Positions 46,304 through 59,228 are shown, counted from the first letter of the stretch. The stretch: DNA of 64,000 nt from Pocillopora verrucosa (GCF_036669915.1 NC_089316.1:25392493-25456492); one strand, 5' to 3'. Numbers and translations are program-made. The notes: generated by a model from the letters alone, not told the origin.

Positions 46304-49300
46304 ATGGCCGTTAACCTCACGTCCGACACAAAGCGATTAATCTGCCTGGCGATTTTATTGGGAATCTATCTTCTCTCCGGTGCTGTAGTCTTTCAAGTAT
46401 TAGAGAACGAAAATGACAAACTGGAGATACAAGAATTGAATTCTATGAAGAAGTTCTTCCTTGAGAAGCATAACATGACACCAGATGATTTCGACTTTTT
46501 GGTGGAGAAGGTTGAAAATGCCGTGAAACACCGTTGTGGCGGCGACCCTGACCAGTGGTGTACGTCCCGATGGACATACTACGCTTCATTGTATTTTACA
46601 TGGAGTGTTGTCACGACTGTCGGTAAGGTCTTTTTGCCTTTTATAATTTTCGCTCAAAAACTTGACCTTTAAAATTATAATACAATATTTAATTTTTAGA
46701 CCTTTCGAGAGCATTAGCTCTCTTTATATTGTTGCTGTTGACTCCTAAATTCAACCGCCATAATTTTCTAGAGGAGAGGATTTTGAGTGGGATCACGTGG
46801 CCTTTAGCGGAATCTTAGCGGTAAACAGTGGTGGCGAAAAGAGAATAAAGGGGGGGGGGGTAAATAGACGATTGACTGCCGATTACCAGGGGGAGGGGAT
46901 CATAAAAATACTAAAGAACCTTCAGGGGATCAGGTAAATTTTATTTTGTCACAACCAAAGTTCACCACACATCCCCCCCCCCCCCCCCACCCCAGCCTCC
47001 CAAGCGACCAGTCCCGTGGCTCACGTTCCTTTTTTTTACTCCTATGGAGATAAATTCAACAGCTATTATTGATTCATAATTTTTTTATATTTTCATAGTC
47101 TGTTTGAATTTCATTATAAAGTATAAATTTTTCTTTTCAAGTTCTCATTGCTTATCTTTGATTTAAAGGTTAGCTGGAAGAGCATGATCTGTTCTTTTTT
47201 TTTCCTTCGCGTATGTGTTTGTTCTGTGATTTCATCGCAACTGAACCCCTGTTAGCGTCCTCTCTTTGGAAAATGGTCGGGAAGGCAGTTAAAGTAATGA
47301 AAAAGGAGATACTTTTCTAAAGAAACTGTGGTGATGCGTTGGTGGGAGAGTATAAAACGATAATTAGTTTCTATTAACTGAGTTGATAACGTAAATTGGC
47401 CATCGTGAAGAGTTTCTTCGCTAGCATATCGAGCATTAGCCCTTCTTTAGAACGAATAGAGGAATTGTGGGTTGATGTGTATTTATTTTCAACCTTTTAA
47501 CCTAATGAAAACCCGGCTTGCTTTTTAAGCAAGAGCGTAGATCATCTTAAGCGTAAGGTATGCATATTACTTAAGAAACAATTTTTGTTGAGACTACGGC
47601 CAATTTCTTTAAAACAAAGCTTGCTAAAATTAACCTCAAGTTCTAACCTGACCCATTTCCTTTCTCTTACTATTCAACAGGCTATGGTCACTTAGCTCCC
47701 AGTACAGTTGGCGGTCGTGTTTTCTGTATGGTTTTTGCTTTATTTGGAATTCCTTTAAATCTAATGGTGTTACGTCACATTGGAGACCGCGTCAATCAAC
47801 TGATAAGTTATATTCACTTCTTAGTAGAAACAAAATTGCTCAACCGGGAATCACAACCAGTTGTCACAAAAACTCTTATGTGGACGCTGCTAGCTCTCCT
47901 GATGATGCTTTTTGTTGGAGCGTTTCTTTATCTGCAGGAAGAACAATGGAACTTTCTAGAAGGAGTGTATTTCTGTTTCATCACGTTCTCGACTATCGGA
48001 TTTGGGGATCTGGTGCCTAATGGAGGTAAGGAGGAGCTCAGAATAAATAGGCTTAAAAAATTGGAAAGTTGTCCTCAAATGCGTTAAATACAGAATAATA
48101 AGTGGGCGTGCTTAGGTATGGAAATTTCTCTTCGAGTGTTCAACTCAATATCTACTAGCAGCCATATATTATTTTTTTTTTATAACATAGCACGCGTGCT
48201 CGCCCTATATGAGTCTTATTGAGCCGCTGTGAACAAAATCTTTATTTACGCACGCCCGTGCGTGAATAAGATGCCGTGAGCATTTTTTTTTTTAACCTGG
48301 CTTTAGAGTTTCCGTCTTGTTAAGCTGCAGTTTATCTGCTTTTCTAAATATGGAAGAAACCAGCGAAGAACTGCCCAATTTTTCTATTGGAATTGACCTT
48401 TTGGTTCTGATCTAACAGGCAACAAAAATAAAGCCGAAAAAAACTCGGGTCTTTGATTTTTAAAACATTTTTTAGTGACACTTGAGTTCATTTGCCTCTG
48501 ATTTTCTCCATTTTATACTAAAAGTTTGAGCTTTTCATTCACAGTTATTGGTTAACTGGATCAAATGCTTTCGCTCAAATCAAACTGTAAAATGTGGCGT
48601 GTTCTTGACCAGCAAATAGGGACGTTTGTTTAGTCCTTTTTGCGCGTTTAGAGAATTTTGCTCTCTTCCACAATAAAAGGCTTCTTCGCGCAGATCCTTG
48701 TTGTCGCTCCGTTATAAAAGAATTTTCTCTTGCTTTTAGCCGTGTGTATATCGAGTTATGGATGCACTTGGGAAGTTTGAAGAGCACCCAAAAAGCTAGA
48801 GTTGCTCTCGGCTGCACCTCGAGCTACTCTTACGCATTTTCCGTGCTCTCCAAACCTTCCGCATGCATCCATAACTCGATATACGCACGCTAAGCATAAA
48901 CATATTCGTAAATTATGTAAACAAGATAGCCCTTTACTGACAAGAGAAGTCGGCTATATTGACCCTTTTACTTCCAGAAGTGATTGAGAAGTAACTTCTC
49001 CCTACAACATCCTTACACCATCTAGCAAATAGGTAATGAGGATTCTTAAACTTATCACGCAGAAGTTTTTTTTCTTAATCCAACACCAAACTCTCCGAAC
49101 TAATTTGGAAGGAAATGTGTAACAGCTAGAGGGGAGAATTAACAATCAGATCTTGGACGTAAAAGGGTCAATATGTAAGAAAAATAGGACTCGCAATACC
49201 AGAAGAAATATGCTTTCAATCACTACAAATACAAACAATAGGCGTACCTTTCAATTTACAAATTCCCAATTACTGACCTTTTCCTAACTAAAAGAAAAAA

Positions 49301-50834
49301 TCTTTTCAGGTGCACGGCCAAAATTGGCCTGTGGTAAATCTTCCAGCTGTCGTTTTTTATTCTCAGCCGCGAGAGTACGTAACCTTCGGTTTTTTCTTTT
49401 ATATGTTGGTTTCTCTCCCCTCAAAGAAAATTGTTTGTGAGTGATACGAATTTTCCAGTGTTTTAGCATCAATAATCCTAGAAAACTTGGATTGAGATTG
49501 ATGAAGGCTTTGCCATTCATTAACATGACAGAGTAGCGCGAAAGCAGGTGACGTGTCAACAGCTGATTGGCGATATCTAACATACGATTAAAAAAAAACG
49601 CATTTTTTCACGTATGTTGTTCCGGCTTTTCTCAAGGCTGAAAATCCTTTTACAACACTGCAGTTTATGTGATAAGTGAGTATAAATTTTCACTATGAAC
49701 GCAGTCATTTTGAATCTCGCTCCGAAACCAAGCTGCTTTTGATATTTGTCAAACTTCATCTAGCAATCTCTTGAACTTTACTGAACATATCAAGGTTTAC
49801 TTGACTACATCCTTTCCCTCTTTTTTTTCCTGTTTTTGCATTCATCGAAGCAGCCACTGCCTTCGAAACGTACTTTGTAACTTTGCACATGAGGCCAGGT
49901 TACTGATGTTTTCAAAATGGCGTCGTATATTGTCGAATATAATAAAATAAAATGTCTTTAGGTCATTTCTGAAGACAAGTCAACTGTTAGGTCGATTTTT
50001 TGAGGTAAAAGACGCAATAACAAGAAAAGCTTTGTGCATACTTTGAAATTGTCGGTTTAATAATCGTATAGTTTCTAGAGTATACTTTTCCTAGAACTGT
50101 ATGTTGATGTAAAGGAAAAGAACTTTACAATCCCTGACCTTTTAAAGCGACTTACATCCCAAGTAAAGATGACTTGAAATATTTTCCTGAAACTTTCTTA
50201 ACAATATGGGTCCAACTTATTCTATCTTGATTGTGTACATTCAAAACGTTTGACGTGTTCCTCAGAAGAGAACATGTCAGTCCTTCCAAAATAGCGCAGG
50301 AATGCTTTTCAAAATTTTAAATCAAAAGGGCAGCTCTCTTCTCGCTGAATTTGGATTGAATAAGCTTGGTGTAAATTGTGCTTGAACTACGTCGGAAAAA
50401 TACATCTTCAGTCCTTCAAAATATATGTGCGTGCCTCAGTATGCATGTCAATTCCATTCACAATGAAAACAACTACCAGTACTAATCTTACTAATATATT
50501 TTTCTCTTTAGGACAAGCTCCCTCTGATGTTGGAAGCATTATCATGGAACTGCTGCGTGCAACAGTGGTGCTTTTAGGAGTATCTATGTTTTTCTCCATT
50601 ATTACGTCTGTGTTAACCGCTTCTGAAGAACTGCGTGTCAATTTTCCTGCAGGGAAACATTTGGACGATTTAGGAAAAAAATCTGAAAAGTCACCAGAAA
50701 GCGGGGAGATTGAGGTACAGGAAAGATTAAAAGATCAGGAAGAAAAAATCATCATGAACGATGTCGAAAGCGGAAATATTAATGCCGTAAAAGATAAAAA
50801 TAGCACAACAACGGGTGCTTCTTTGGCAAAATAA
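46304..50834 (+). CDS. two-pore-domain potassium channel (K2P)
   Basis: Three exons, 46304-46622, 47681-48025 and 50512-50834, join in phase (987 nt, 328 residues). K2P channels dimerise in the plasma membrane to carry background potassium current. Exon 1 has TM1 (about 12-34, LICLAILLGIYLLSGAVVF), the extracellular cap region and the start of pore loop 1. The first filter TVGYG (105-109) is split by intron 1 inside the glycine codon, a position typical of the family. Exon 2 has TM2 (VFALFGIPLNLM), TM3 and the second filter TIGFGD (211-216). Exon 3 has TM4 (LLGVSMFFSIITSVL) and a charged tail of about 70 residues. Both filters are intact. I chose the ATG at 46304. An AATAAA lies at 50944-50949. 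Introns hold several repeats. Confidence 0.9.
47385..47460. repeat. interspersed repeat with the GAGCGTTAGCCCTTCGTCAGAA-type motif, copy 1
   Basis: The segment TAACGTAAATTGGCCATCGTGAAGAGTT ... CGAGCATTAGCCCTTCTTTAGAACGAA is shared, with changes, with 51450-51550. Confidence 0.5.
48102..48290. repeat. interspersed repeat fragment
   Basis: Contains GGAAATTTCTCTTCGAGTGTTCAACTC, also seen at the left end of the 20903 repeat, and GAGCCGCTGTGAACAAAATC..CACGCCCGTGCGTGAATAAGAT..CGTGAGC. The latter resembles 32396-32445, close to the first copy of the 32482 fold-back element. Confidence 0.55.
48729..48900. mobile_element. fold-back MITE-like element, copy 2
   Basis: Same inverted arms and centre as 32482-32656 (TATATCGAGTTATGGATGC ... 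GCATCCATAACTCGATATA; AAAGCTAGAGTTGCTCTC). It lies in intron 2 of the K2P gene. Confidence 0.75.
48905..49375. repeat. degraded copy of the 20903-21260 repeat
   Basis: Shares ATAGCCCTTTACTGACAAGAGAAG, ACAAACAATAGGCGTA, GGCCAAAATTGGCCTGTGG and CTCAGCCGCGAG in the same order with the 20903 copy. Confidence 0.55.
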
Positions 50835-51731
50835 AAACCTATCGGCAAATATTTTGGAGCCAATTAATAACAATGGAGCATAGAGTAAAATCGATATTGA
50901 AGAGGTTCTAGAGAAGACAACAAAAACTAGATATTTCAATTTTAATAAAGCTTTAAATAATTTACCTGATGATTCTGAGGGTGGCCTTGCTCCGTTCATT
51001 TTCAACACAGTTTACTTTCCTCATTTTGTTATTCTCCAGCTACGAGACAGGAAAATAACAATTCACCACATAATGAATATCTCAAAGACATTATTTTGTG
51101 CCCGCGCAAACTCACTAATTAACTGAATGATGATTTCGTTTTCTTTTTTGCTTGCCCAAACACAAATTAAGTAATTTTTAGGTTAAATAAAATAAATGTA
51201 TTTTTTTTTCTAGCCACTCTTCAAAATGATATTCGTAATAAACTTGTATTATTGACAACATTTTAATGTATTGGATTGTGTTCCTCTAGTATGACGCTTT
51301 TAAATAGCAATGAAAGATGAATGATTGTCATTGTTGCAAAAAGATTTGACTCATTGAGCCTACCTTTAAGAATAAACGGGGCATTTTTTTTAAAGAAACT
51401 GCGATGCTTCGTCGTTAGGGGTATTAAAAAATCGGCCTTATCAGATGAGTTGATAGAGTAAATTCGCTGCTGTAAAGAGTTTCTAAGCCTACGTTTCGAG
51501 CGTTAGCCCTTCGTCAGAATGAAAAAGAATCAGGGCCAACGCTCGAAGGTCAACTTTACGGGAACTGTTTACGGAGGCCAATTTACATTTTGAAGAGACC
51601 TAATTAACTTGTGAATTTATGAATGGCTGAAAATGACAAGAAACTGAAGTTCTAAATCTATTTTGATATTCCTGTCAAAGTAGAAATGGAAGGAATATAT
51701 GAAAAAGGTTTCTAAAGTAACTTGAGAAACG
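50835..51731. other. 3' flank of K2P, no gene recognised
   Basis: Holds the presumed 3' UTR of the K2P gene. Parts recur after the K2P tail copies at 51960-52400 and 58545-58800, so this flank was duplicated with exon 3. The second copy of the TTAGCCCTTCGTCAG repeat lies at about 51450-51560. Confidence 0.5.
51450..51560. repeat. interspersed repeat with the GAGCGTTAGCCCTTCGTCAG motif, copy 2, with partial inverted end
   Basis: CGTTTCGAGCGTTAGCCCTTC is followed 20 bp later by GGGCCAACGCTCGAAGG, an imperfect inverse, giving a hairpin. Related to 47385-47460. Confidence 0.55.
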
Positions 51732-51960
51732 AGTCTGTGTTAACCGCTTCTGAAGAACCTCGTGTCACTTTCCTGCAGGCAAACACCTGGACCCCTCAAG
51801 TAAAAATTCTGACAATCCACTAGAAAGCGGGAAGATTGAGGTACAGGAAAAGTTGAAAGATCAGGATGAAAAAAGGATCATGAACAATGTTGAAAATGGA
51901 AATATTGATATAGTTAAAGACACAAATAGCACAAAAATGGGTGCTTCTTTGCCAAAATAA
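51732..51960 (+). pseudogene. duplicated K2P exon 3 tail, copy A
   Basis: Aligns with the end of the K2P coding region from the TM4 end (TCTGTGTTAACCGCTTCTGAAGAAC) to the stop (GGGTGCTTCTTTGCCAAAATAA). TM4 itself, its splice acceptor and the rest of the channel are absent. Small indels break the frame, so it is a non-functional partial copy. The homology continues through the 3' flank. Confidence 0.8.
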
Positions 51961-52655
51961 AAACCTGTTGACGAACATTTTGGAGCAACGATGGTGCAAA
52001 GAGTAAAATCGATATTGAAGAGGTTCTAGAGAAAACAACAAAAACTTGATATTTCAATTTAAATGAAGCTTTCAATGGCTTTGCGCAGGGTCATCTTCAA
52101 TGCAGCCTGCTGTTCTCATATTTGACGATCTCCAGCTGCTACACGGGAAGATAAAAAATTGCCACATAATAAATATCTCAAAGATATGTTTTTGTACCCT
52201 CGTAAAGTTACTAACAGAAGGTGAATTTAGCTTTCTTTTTTGCTGGCCCTTACACACATCAAGTGATTTTTAGGTTATAACATAAAACGATATTCTCAAT
52301 AAACTTGTGTCATTGACAACATTTTAATGCATTCGATTGTATTGCTCTAGCAAGACGCTTTTATGCAGCAATGACAGATGAACGATTTTCTACGTTGCAA
52401 AAGGATTTAACTTAATGAGCCGAATAAACGCAATGTTTTTTTTAAAAAACTGTTGTTGACTGATTTTCTTGTAAATATATGAATGGTTAAGAATGACAAG
52501 AAAACTGAAGTTCTAAATCCATTTTTACATTTCTGTCAAAGAAGAAATGTAAGGAATATATTAAAAGGCTTTTAAAGTAACTTGAGAAACGAGACGATTG
52601 CTACGAAATTGGATAATTTTTGAACAATTACGCAATCCGCCAACTTCATAGAGCA

Positions 52656-52723
52656 TTTAAGCTTGACGGTAGTGTCCCTTTTTCAATGTAAACGATAGAC
52701 ATGTACAAGCATTTTCTTCAAAG
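52656..52723 (+). promoter_or_regulatory. conserved 5' flank of PAN/EGF/Gly-rich copy B
   Basis: AGCATTTAAGCTTGACGGTAG and TGTAAACGATAGACATGTACA are repeated almost exactly before the sister copy at 60023-60101, directly upstream of the signal-peptide ATG in both. It is a 5' UTR or core promoter candidate; the match could also just reflect recent duplication. Confidence 0.35.
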
Positions 52724-55700
52724 ATGAAGATTCCCACTAAACTATCTCCATATTTGCTGTACATAACAGTTCTGCGGGGAGGACGGCTTCACTGCCCTGT
52801 GGATGGAAACGGTGGTACGTATTTGATATTTAACTTTTTTCCTGTGCTTGTCCGTCTTTTGTTTAGAATTCCAGCATTTTATTTCTTCGAAATAAGCTAG
52901 AAATGTAATACTTGTGAAGAGAAAATTTCTGCATCTTTTTCAAAGTTATTTTTTCATTGACTTCTAACTAATTATATCAGTAGAAAGTACCAAGTTGAAC
53001 TTTAATTAACGTCAAAATACCTGATAAGCTCTATGTGTCTTTCGCCACACAAACTTGTACTCGTCACCATTTTCGGGGTAAAATTTTTCTCTTTTCACTC
53101 ATTTTCAATAAGACTGACTTTCATTTGATATTGAAGCGCTTTGCCAGCTTCAGAAAGCTATAACATATACTCTCTGTAGGTTTAGCAGCAAAAATTTCAA
53201 ACAGACTGAACAATCGAAGCAGTATCAAGTATTGACTAACGCAAATTTTGGATCGATAGTGGGTGCGCCTAACAAAAATTATTACTTAAGCGAGAGAAAG
53301 TTCCAAAAATTATTGTCCAGTGTTATTCTTTATAGTTTGCTTTTCAATTGGCTCTGTATTTAAGAAAACCGTCGTGATCACGCATCCGTCATTTTGTAAG
53401 CTTTCACGACTATATTAGACTAAGTTGATATACAGGATGAAGAAAGTTATGAGAGTTTCAAACCCTTTCTTTATCTTATCGCTCGATTACACAATTTGGA
53501 GAACTGGATAAAAGGGAAGTTATGCTACGCAAATAAACGCAATTGACAAAATTTTCATGAAAAGTCTAAATTAATTACTCGCCAAAAGTGGCTTCATCTT
53601 GAAATAAAGCTTTCTCAAAGTGCCAGAACATTTCGGTTCGTTAAATATCAACTTTTCAGAACAGATATTTCCTTCAATATTTTTTTTGTCACTTTTTCTG
53701 TTATCAGTGGAGAGTAGAGTCATTTTAAAGGTTTTTCGTGTTTCATTAATTAACGGACTGAAAATGGTAGTGTTGTTGATATGTATCGCCCTAACAGTGA
53801 TATTCCCGTTTCTTATCAGAGTGTAAGTATTTCTTTCGCTGAAATTCTGATCACATTTTTCCGTACTACAAATCCAATCCCTTCCAGATTTTGGCTGCCG
53901 AAGTCTTAGGTTTAAGAGGTCAGAAGGAGAATGTGCTCCTAAACGTTACGTATTTAGAGAAATTTACTTGTCAATGGGGAAGGAGCTCATGACTCATGAC
54001 TGTAGATATGAGTGCCTCATGGAGAGCAACTGTTTGTCTGTGAACATTGGCCCACCAAACGAGACAGGCTTCAGGCTCTGCCAACTGAGTAGTTTTGACC
54101 ACACCCAACATCGTGAAGATAAAGATAAAAGGTTTTATTCTCTGGGCCTCTGAGGTAGGATTTTATTTTATATTACGATACAATTTTTGGTCAAGTATAG
54201 TTGCTAACAGGCATTTTTCTATCCTATCAGAATCCATGCTTCAGTAATCCTTGCCTCCATAATTCCACCCGTCTCAATGGATATACCGACAAGAGATACA
54301 TTTGCCTGTGCACAGATAGTTACATGGGAGAAAACTGTGAAAAAGGTCTCACTAATATTCTTTTTTAATGTTCTGAAGGTTTTTCATCCATCTTGCGGAT
54401 AAGCTCATATCAGTCTTCATTGTTTCCTTTGTTTAGATAGAAACGAGTGTATTGACAACACTCACGACTGTCATGCCAAAGCTGTTTGTAATAATACCCA
54501 GGGATCATTTACCTGTAGCTGTATAGAAGGTTATCAGGGGGACGGTCGGAATTGCACAGGTGAGATTCATAGATATTCATAGAGACATATTAATAATAAT
54601 GAAACATTTTTATAGCACCATATCCAATGGCTCATGGCGCTTTACAAAGCCTTGCTTGGGACTTAGATGCCCGCATTTTAAGAATTAAGGCCAGACCACA
54701 ACACTGAGAGCTATGTTCCCTACTCTCTGCGATATTTGTATAAATAATTCAACGTCCCCCATCGGCCAGTACAGAAGAGATGCAGGAGAAGGGGCGTACG
54801 GTTTTTTCGTCCTCATCCGAGAAGACTAAAATGTCAAATCACTTGCAGATATCAGAGCAAAGGTATCACATTCTCTTCAGTAATTTTAAAACCGTGATCA
54901 CGAGTGTTGGTCCGGTTCGGGGCGTGAACTATCGGCCTCCCACACAGTAGTACGGAGCTCTACTAAATGATCGAACCATTTTCAGTTATTATCAGCCAAC
55001 TTTGACCGAATTCCAAGTATCAAACATATTAAATGGGGAAAATGTTTCAGCTGTAATCGATAACTGGTCCTCGAACGAAAGGAGAAGACGGTCCAATGAC
55101 ACACCTTTTGGTCTCTTCATTCTCGCCGAGAGTGATTTTTCTGAAGACCAAAACAGTCATTGCTGATATGCATCACGGTCGATTTTGCAAAAACATTGAT
55201 GGATTTTCGTTCACCGGTTCTTGTTGACTTCAAAAATTTCCTGTTTTCGTGCATTGCACCTCGTATTTCAGTTGTAACCATTGACCAACCAGTAACTAGA
55301 GGCAGTGGGATTGAATTGCGTCCGAGCCTGAAAATTTCTTAAATAGTCTACGATAGTTTTTAATTGCAACTTGTTTCTAGGATTTCTCTTTATTTGGTGT
55401 TCCTGCCCTTTTCTTGTTTACTTTCAAACTTTTTAGATGTGGACGAGTGTACCAGCCAAACCCATGGCTGTCACTATAATGCAAGTTGCAATAACACAGA
55501 CGGCTCTTACACATGCAAATGCAAAACAGGATTGACTTGCGGTAAGTATAAGAAATGTTGTGTGATTTTTTTTTTTTTTTTTTTTTTTTTTAGTTTTTTC
55601 AGAAGTTTAACTGATAACGATTTGCGTGATCCACTTGAAACGGCACCGGAGATAAACTTTGATAAAATGTGCGTTTAAAACGAATACTTAATTCAATCAT

Positions 55701-57813
55701 TGCAGTTCAGGCAGGTACTTTCTCATTCCATGTAAACTGTGACATAGGAAAATACTTATCATAAATGCTATGTAAGCACACCAAAATGAACATTGGCACA
55801 ACCTGAAATCTTCGAAATCGAGGTCGTACGGATTACATTTAATGGGCTTAGGATTCTATCATGGCGATGACCAGGAACTAAATAAGACAAGTTTTCCACA
55901 GATTTTTCTAAAGTGGTTCATTACCTGATATGTCTACACAGGAAATTCACTCCAAAAATTACTTAACGATCAGTGCTCAGAAATTATATTCGTCAGGAGA
56001 AGACTCCTCCTGTTATGAGCAACGCGTATCCCATAGTTTCCTCCAGATAATCAAAATAATTTCAAATTTCTTTACCAGGGTTGGAAAACTTAAGATCTAA
56101 AGCACCCTTAATGAGCTTAATGTTTTACATATTTGTTCTCTCAACTGTTTGAACTGATCATACAACCAGCTGCCAGACTGAACACAAACATTCAAGATAG
56201 AGATGAAATTGCAACTTAATTAAAAAAATGGATGTCAATTTTACATTTTCCTCTCAGCATTCAAAGCCGTGTTCTCAAATCTCAATGCCACTGGAAGATA
56301 TGGTCCAACATCGCTTGGAAGTTATTACGTAGGTCATGATCATGACGGACAAGTTGCTCTGTCCAGCGGTATTCAACAGTGGACTGTACCGTACACTGGT
56401 GATTACAGAATAGAAGCAATTGGGGTAGCTGGAGGGTACGATAAAGGGATAAACAGCCCTCAGTACCGCGGGAGAGGAGCAAGAATGATTGGAACATTCC
56501 GCTTAATCAAGGGTGAAGCCATCCATATATTTATTGGTCAAGAGGGAGGAATAAACAAGATGTATAAATCCTCTGGCGGCGGTGGAGGTACATTTGTAGT
56601 GAGAGGAGCCAACACACCTTTGATAATAGCTGGAGGCGGAGGAGGGGTACAATATGGATTTTCAAAACATACAAAATGTGACGCCAGCACAAGCACGACA
56701 GGGAATCCTGAAGACAGACCATGGTCAGGAGGGAGCAATGGACAAGGTAAAAGAATTTTTTAATAACCTTTTGCATTTTAGCATTTAGGTAGTAATTAAA
56801 CATTTTCGTGCGAAATGTTTATTCTGCCATAATATCACGATATCCCCATCAAAAGTTTTCTATCTATCAGGCAGGAAAGATGAAACGAGAGATGAAACGT
56901 CATGGATCTACCTTACCCACCCCGGCGATATATCCCGCATCGTCCCGCGGGAAATGATTTGGTTTTGGTGATGCCGGTATGCATGTTAGGTGCTTTATTG
57001 ACCTTGAGCAAGTTTAAGCAAGAATTTCCTTGCTTTTATTTTTATTTTTGCTTTTTTTTTTCGTTTCGGTTTTATATTCCTATATGGGCTGGTTTCCTCA
57101 TCATATGAAAACATCAATTCCTTTTCGCCGAGTGTCATTAACTCTGTAAACTTAGTAAACATTCTGGGTCTTCAAAACACCAATGAACGACTGGCTGTTG
57201 CTTATCGCCTAAAGGGGTGGGGGGGAGGTCCGAGGATATTGCTTGTGACGATTAAATTTTCCTTGATCCCTCTCCTGAGGCTCTGTAAAATTCTTATAAG
57301 CCTTCCCCCCTCCTCCCCCCCTCATTGACAATCATTTTCCTAAAGTCCCACCTGTATACACTATTGACGAGAAATAATCCCCCACCCCCCGAGAGCCATG
57401 TGATTACACCAAGAACTCTCCATGAACATTACAACATAGGCTAATGGGCTAACCGTGGGCGGTATATCACTATTTCTCACGGGGTTAGTGGCGGGTTCTA
57501 CTACAGAGGAAGAAGTACAAACAATTTTGATGGGGAAGAGGGAGATGGTGGAGAAGGTGGTAAGGGATTTCCTCAGGGAGGGGTGGTGGGAGATCTAGAA
57601 TTCGGGTTAGCCATAGTGGGTTTGGAGGAGGTGTTGGGGTGGGCAGAAAGTGTCCTGGAGGTGGAGGAGGAGGATACTCTGGGAGAAGCAGTGGAGATGG
57701 TATTTATGACTCCTAAGGGGTGAGGGAGGCCCTATAATGTTAGAAACAGTCAGGAGAATGAATGTTGTTACAGCACGGCTGTTCATTGTCGAATGACCAT
57801 CACACTTCTGTAA
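52724..57813 (+). pseudogene. PAN/EGF/EGF/EGF_CA/Gly-rich protein, copy B, disabled
   Basis: Exons by homology: 52724-52814 (signal peptide, MKIPTKLS), 53888-54154 (PAN), 54231-54345 (EGF), 54437-54559 (EGF, intact six cysteines), 55437-55541 (EGF_CA, DVDEC), 56258-56746 (ALK-type glycine-rich), about 57472-57813 (glycine-rich end). Phases agree between exons. Defects: the PAN exon has lost five bases relative to copy D (after REDK), so it runs into a TGA at 54151; the first EGF has Arg instead of its third cysteine; the conserved WEGW of the leader is now RGGR; the last exon has lost its acceptor AG and has several indels and stops, though it still ends in MTITLL-like sequence. The middle exons remain open, so decay is recent or the gene is expressed in shortened form. 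Confidence 0.75.
54578..54990 (-). mobile_element. tRNA-derived SINE in copy B intron
   Basis: Right end, read on the minus strand, is a tRNA-like head with a B-box-like TAGTTCACGCCCC. The body has CCAATGGCTCATGGCGCTTTACAAAG and CCTCATCCGAGAAGAC. The same element is at 63490-63925 in copy D, so insertion predates the duplication. Confidence 0.55.
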
Positions 57814-57867
57814 AACAAACAAGATTGACGATATCATACACGTCCAAGAAAGATACCTTAATTTTTT

Positions 57868-58545
57868 CACGTGTGTTGTTACGGCTTTTCTCAGGGTTGA
57901 AAATTCTCGTATCAGTTTATATGATAAGTGTGTTTAACATTTTTAACTATAAACGCGGTCATTTTGAATCTTGCCTAACAACTAAGCTGCTTTTGATAGT
58001 TGTCAAACTTCATCTGGTAATCTCTTGAACGTTACAGAACATATCAAGGTTTACCTGACCACATCCTTCTCCTCTTTATCTTCCTGTTTTCACGTTCATC
58101 AGAGCACCGCTGCCTTTGAATCGCGCTTCTAAAAAATATGTGCGTGCCATACATATATTCCAATTCCACTCACAACTAAAATATTATCAATAGTAATCTT
58201 ATTAAAATATTTTTCTCTAGAACAGCTCCCTCTGATATTGGAAGCATTTTAATGGAACCGCTTTGTGCCACAGTGGTGCTTTTAGGAGTATGTATGTTCT
58301 TCTCCATTATTACGTTTTAACCGCTTCTGAAGAACTTCGTGTCAACTTTCCTGAAGGCAAACACTTGGAAGCTTTAGGGAAGGCGGGGGACAGGGACTTG
58401 TCCTGAGGCACAAGATAAATTGAAAGATCACGAAGAAAAAAGGTTCATGAAGATGTCGAAAGTGGGAATATCGATGCAGTTCAAGATACAAAAAGCACAA
58501 CAGTGGATACTTCTTTGCCAGAATCAAAACCTATTGTACCTTCAG
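57868..58545 (+). pseudogene. duplicated K2P intron 2 end and exon 3, copy B
   Basis: 57868-58120 matches K2P intron 2 (about 49604-49870; GTTGTTACGGCTTTTCTCAG, AAGCTGCTTTTGATAGTTGTC). 58221-58545 matches exon 3 including its CTCTAG acceptor (CAGCTCCCTCTGATATTGGAAGC, CACAGTGGTGCTTTTAGGAG). A deletion at the end of TM4 creates ACGTTTTAA, and more stops follow. It is a partial non-functional copy, immediately upstream of the D copy of the PAN/EGF gene. Confidence 0.8.
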
Positions 58546-58851
58546 ACTCAATTACTGATGGATAATTTCGTTTTCTTTTTTTGCTTGCCTAAACACAAAT
58601 CAAGTAATTTTTAGGTTACATAAAATAATTTTTTTTTAATTTCATTTAAGCCACTCCTTAAAACGATATTCGTAATAAACTTGTGTCATCAACGAAATTT
58701 TAATACATGGGATTATATTGCTTTGGTAAGATGCTTTTATTCAGCAATGACAGATAAACGAATGTGGACGTTACAAAACGATTTGAGTTAATGATCCTAC
58801 ATCTATGAATTAACGGGGTATTTTTCTGAAGAAACTGCAGTGCTTTGGGTG

Positions 58852-59228
58852 GTGTATACCTGAGGGTTATTTTTCATCTCTTCTGTACCCTCTTGGGTAG
58901 TGTATACCTGAGGATTATTTTTAATCTCTTCTATACCCTCTGGGAATTCTATACCTGAGGGTTATTTTTAATCTCTTTTATACCCTCTTGGGTAGTGTAT
59001 ACCTGAGGGTTACTTTCAATCTCTTCTATACCCTCTGGGAAGTGTATACCTGAGGGTTATTTTTAATCGCTTCTATACCCTCTTGGGTAGCGCATACCTG
59101 AGGTTTGTCTTTTATCTCTTCTATACCCTCTTGGGTAGTGTATACCTGAGGGTTAATTTTAATCTTTTCCATACCCTCTTAGGTAACGCACACCTGAGGG
59201 TTGTTTTTTATCTCTCCTATACTCTAGG
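58852..59228. repeat. 48-bp minisatellite, about eight units
   Basis: The unit is GTGTATACCTGAGGGTTATT followed by TTTAATCTCTTCTATACCC and TCTTGGGTA. The first two starts are at 58852 and 58900. Units vary at several positions, and some lack one base of TCTTGGG. Confidence 0.9.

Noticed and set aside
46850..46990. G-run and C-run pair in K2P intron 1 as a regulatory quadruplex
   Set aside because: Homopolymer runs of nine to fifteen bases are also common sequencing or assembly artefacts, and nothing else supports a function.
49284..49583. Minus-strand 99-codon frame in K2P intron 2
   Set aside because: It lies partly in a degraded dispersed repeat also found at 20903-21260 and has no independent gene evidence.
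58852..59228. CRISPR-like array of regular repeats
   Set aside because: Units are directly adjacent 48-bp tandem copies without unique spacers, and the genome is eukaryotic.
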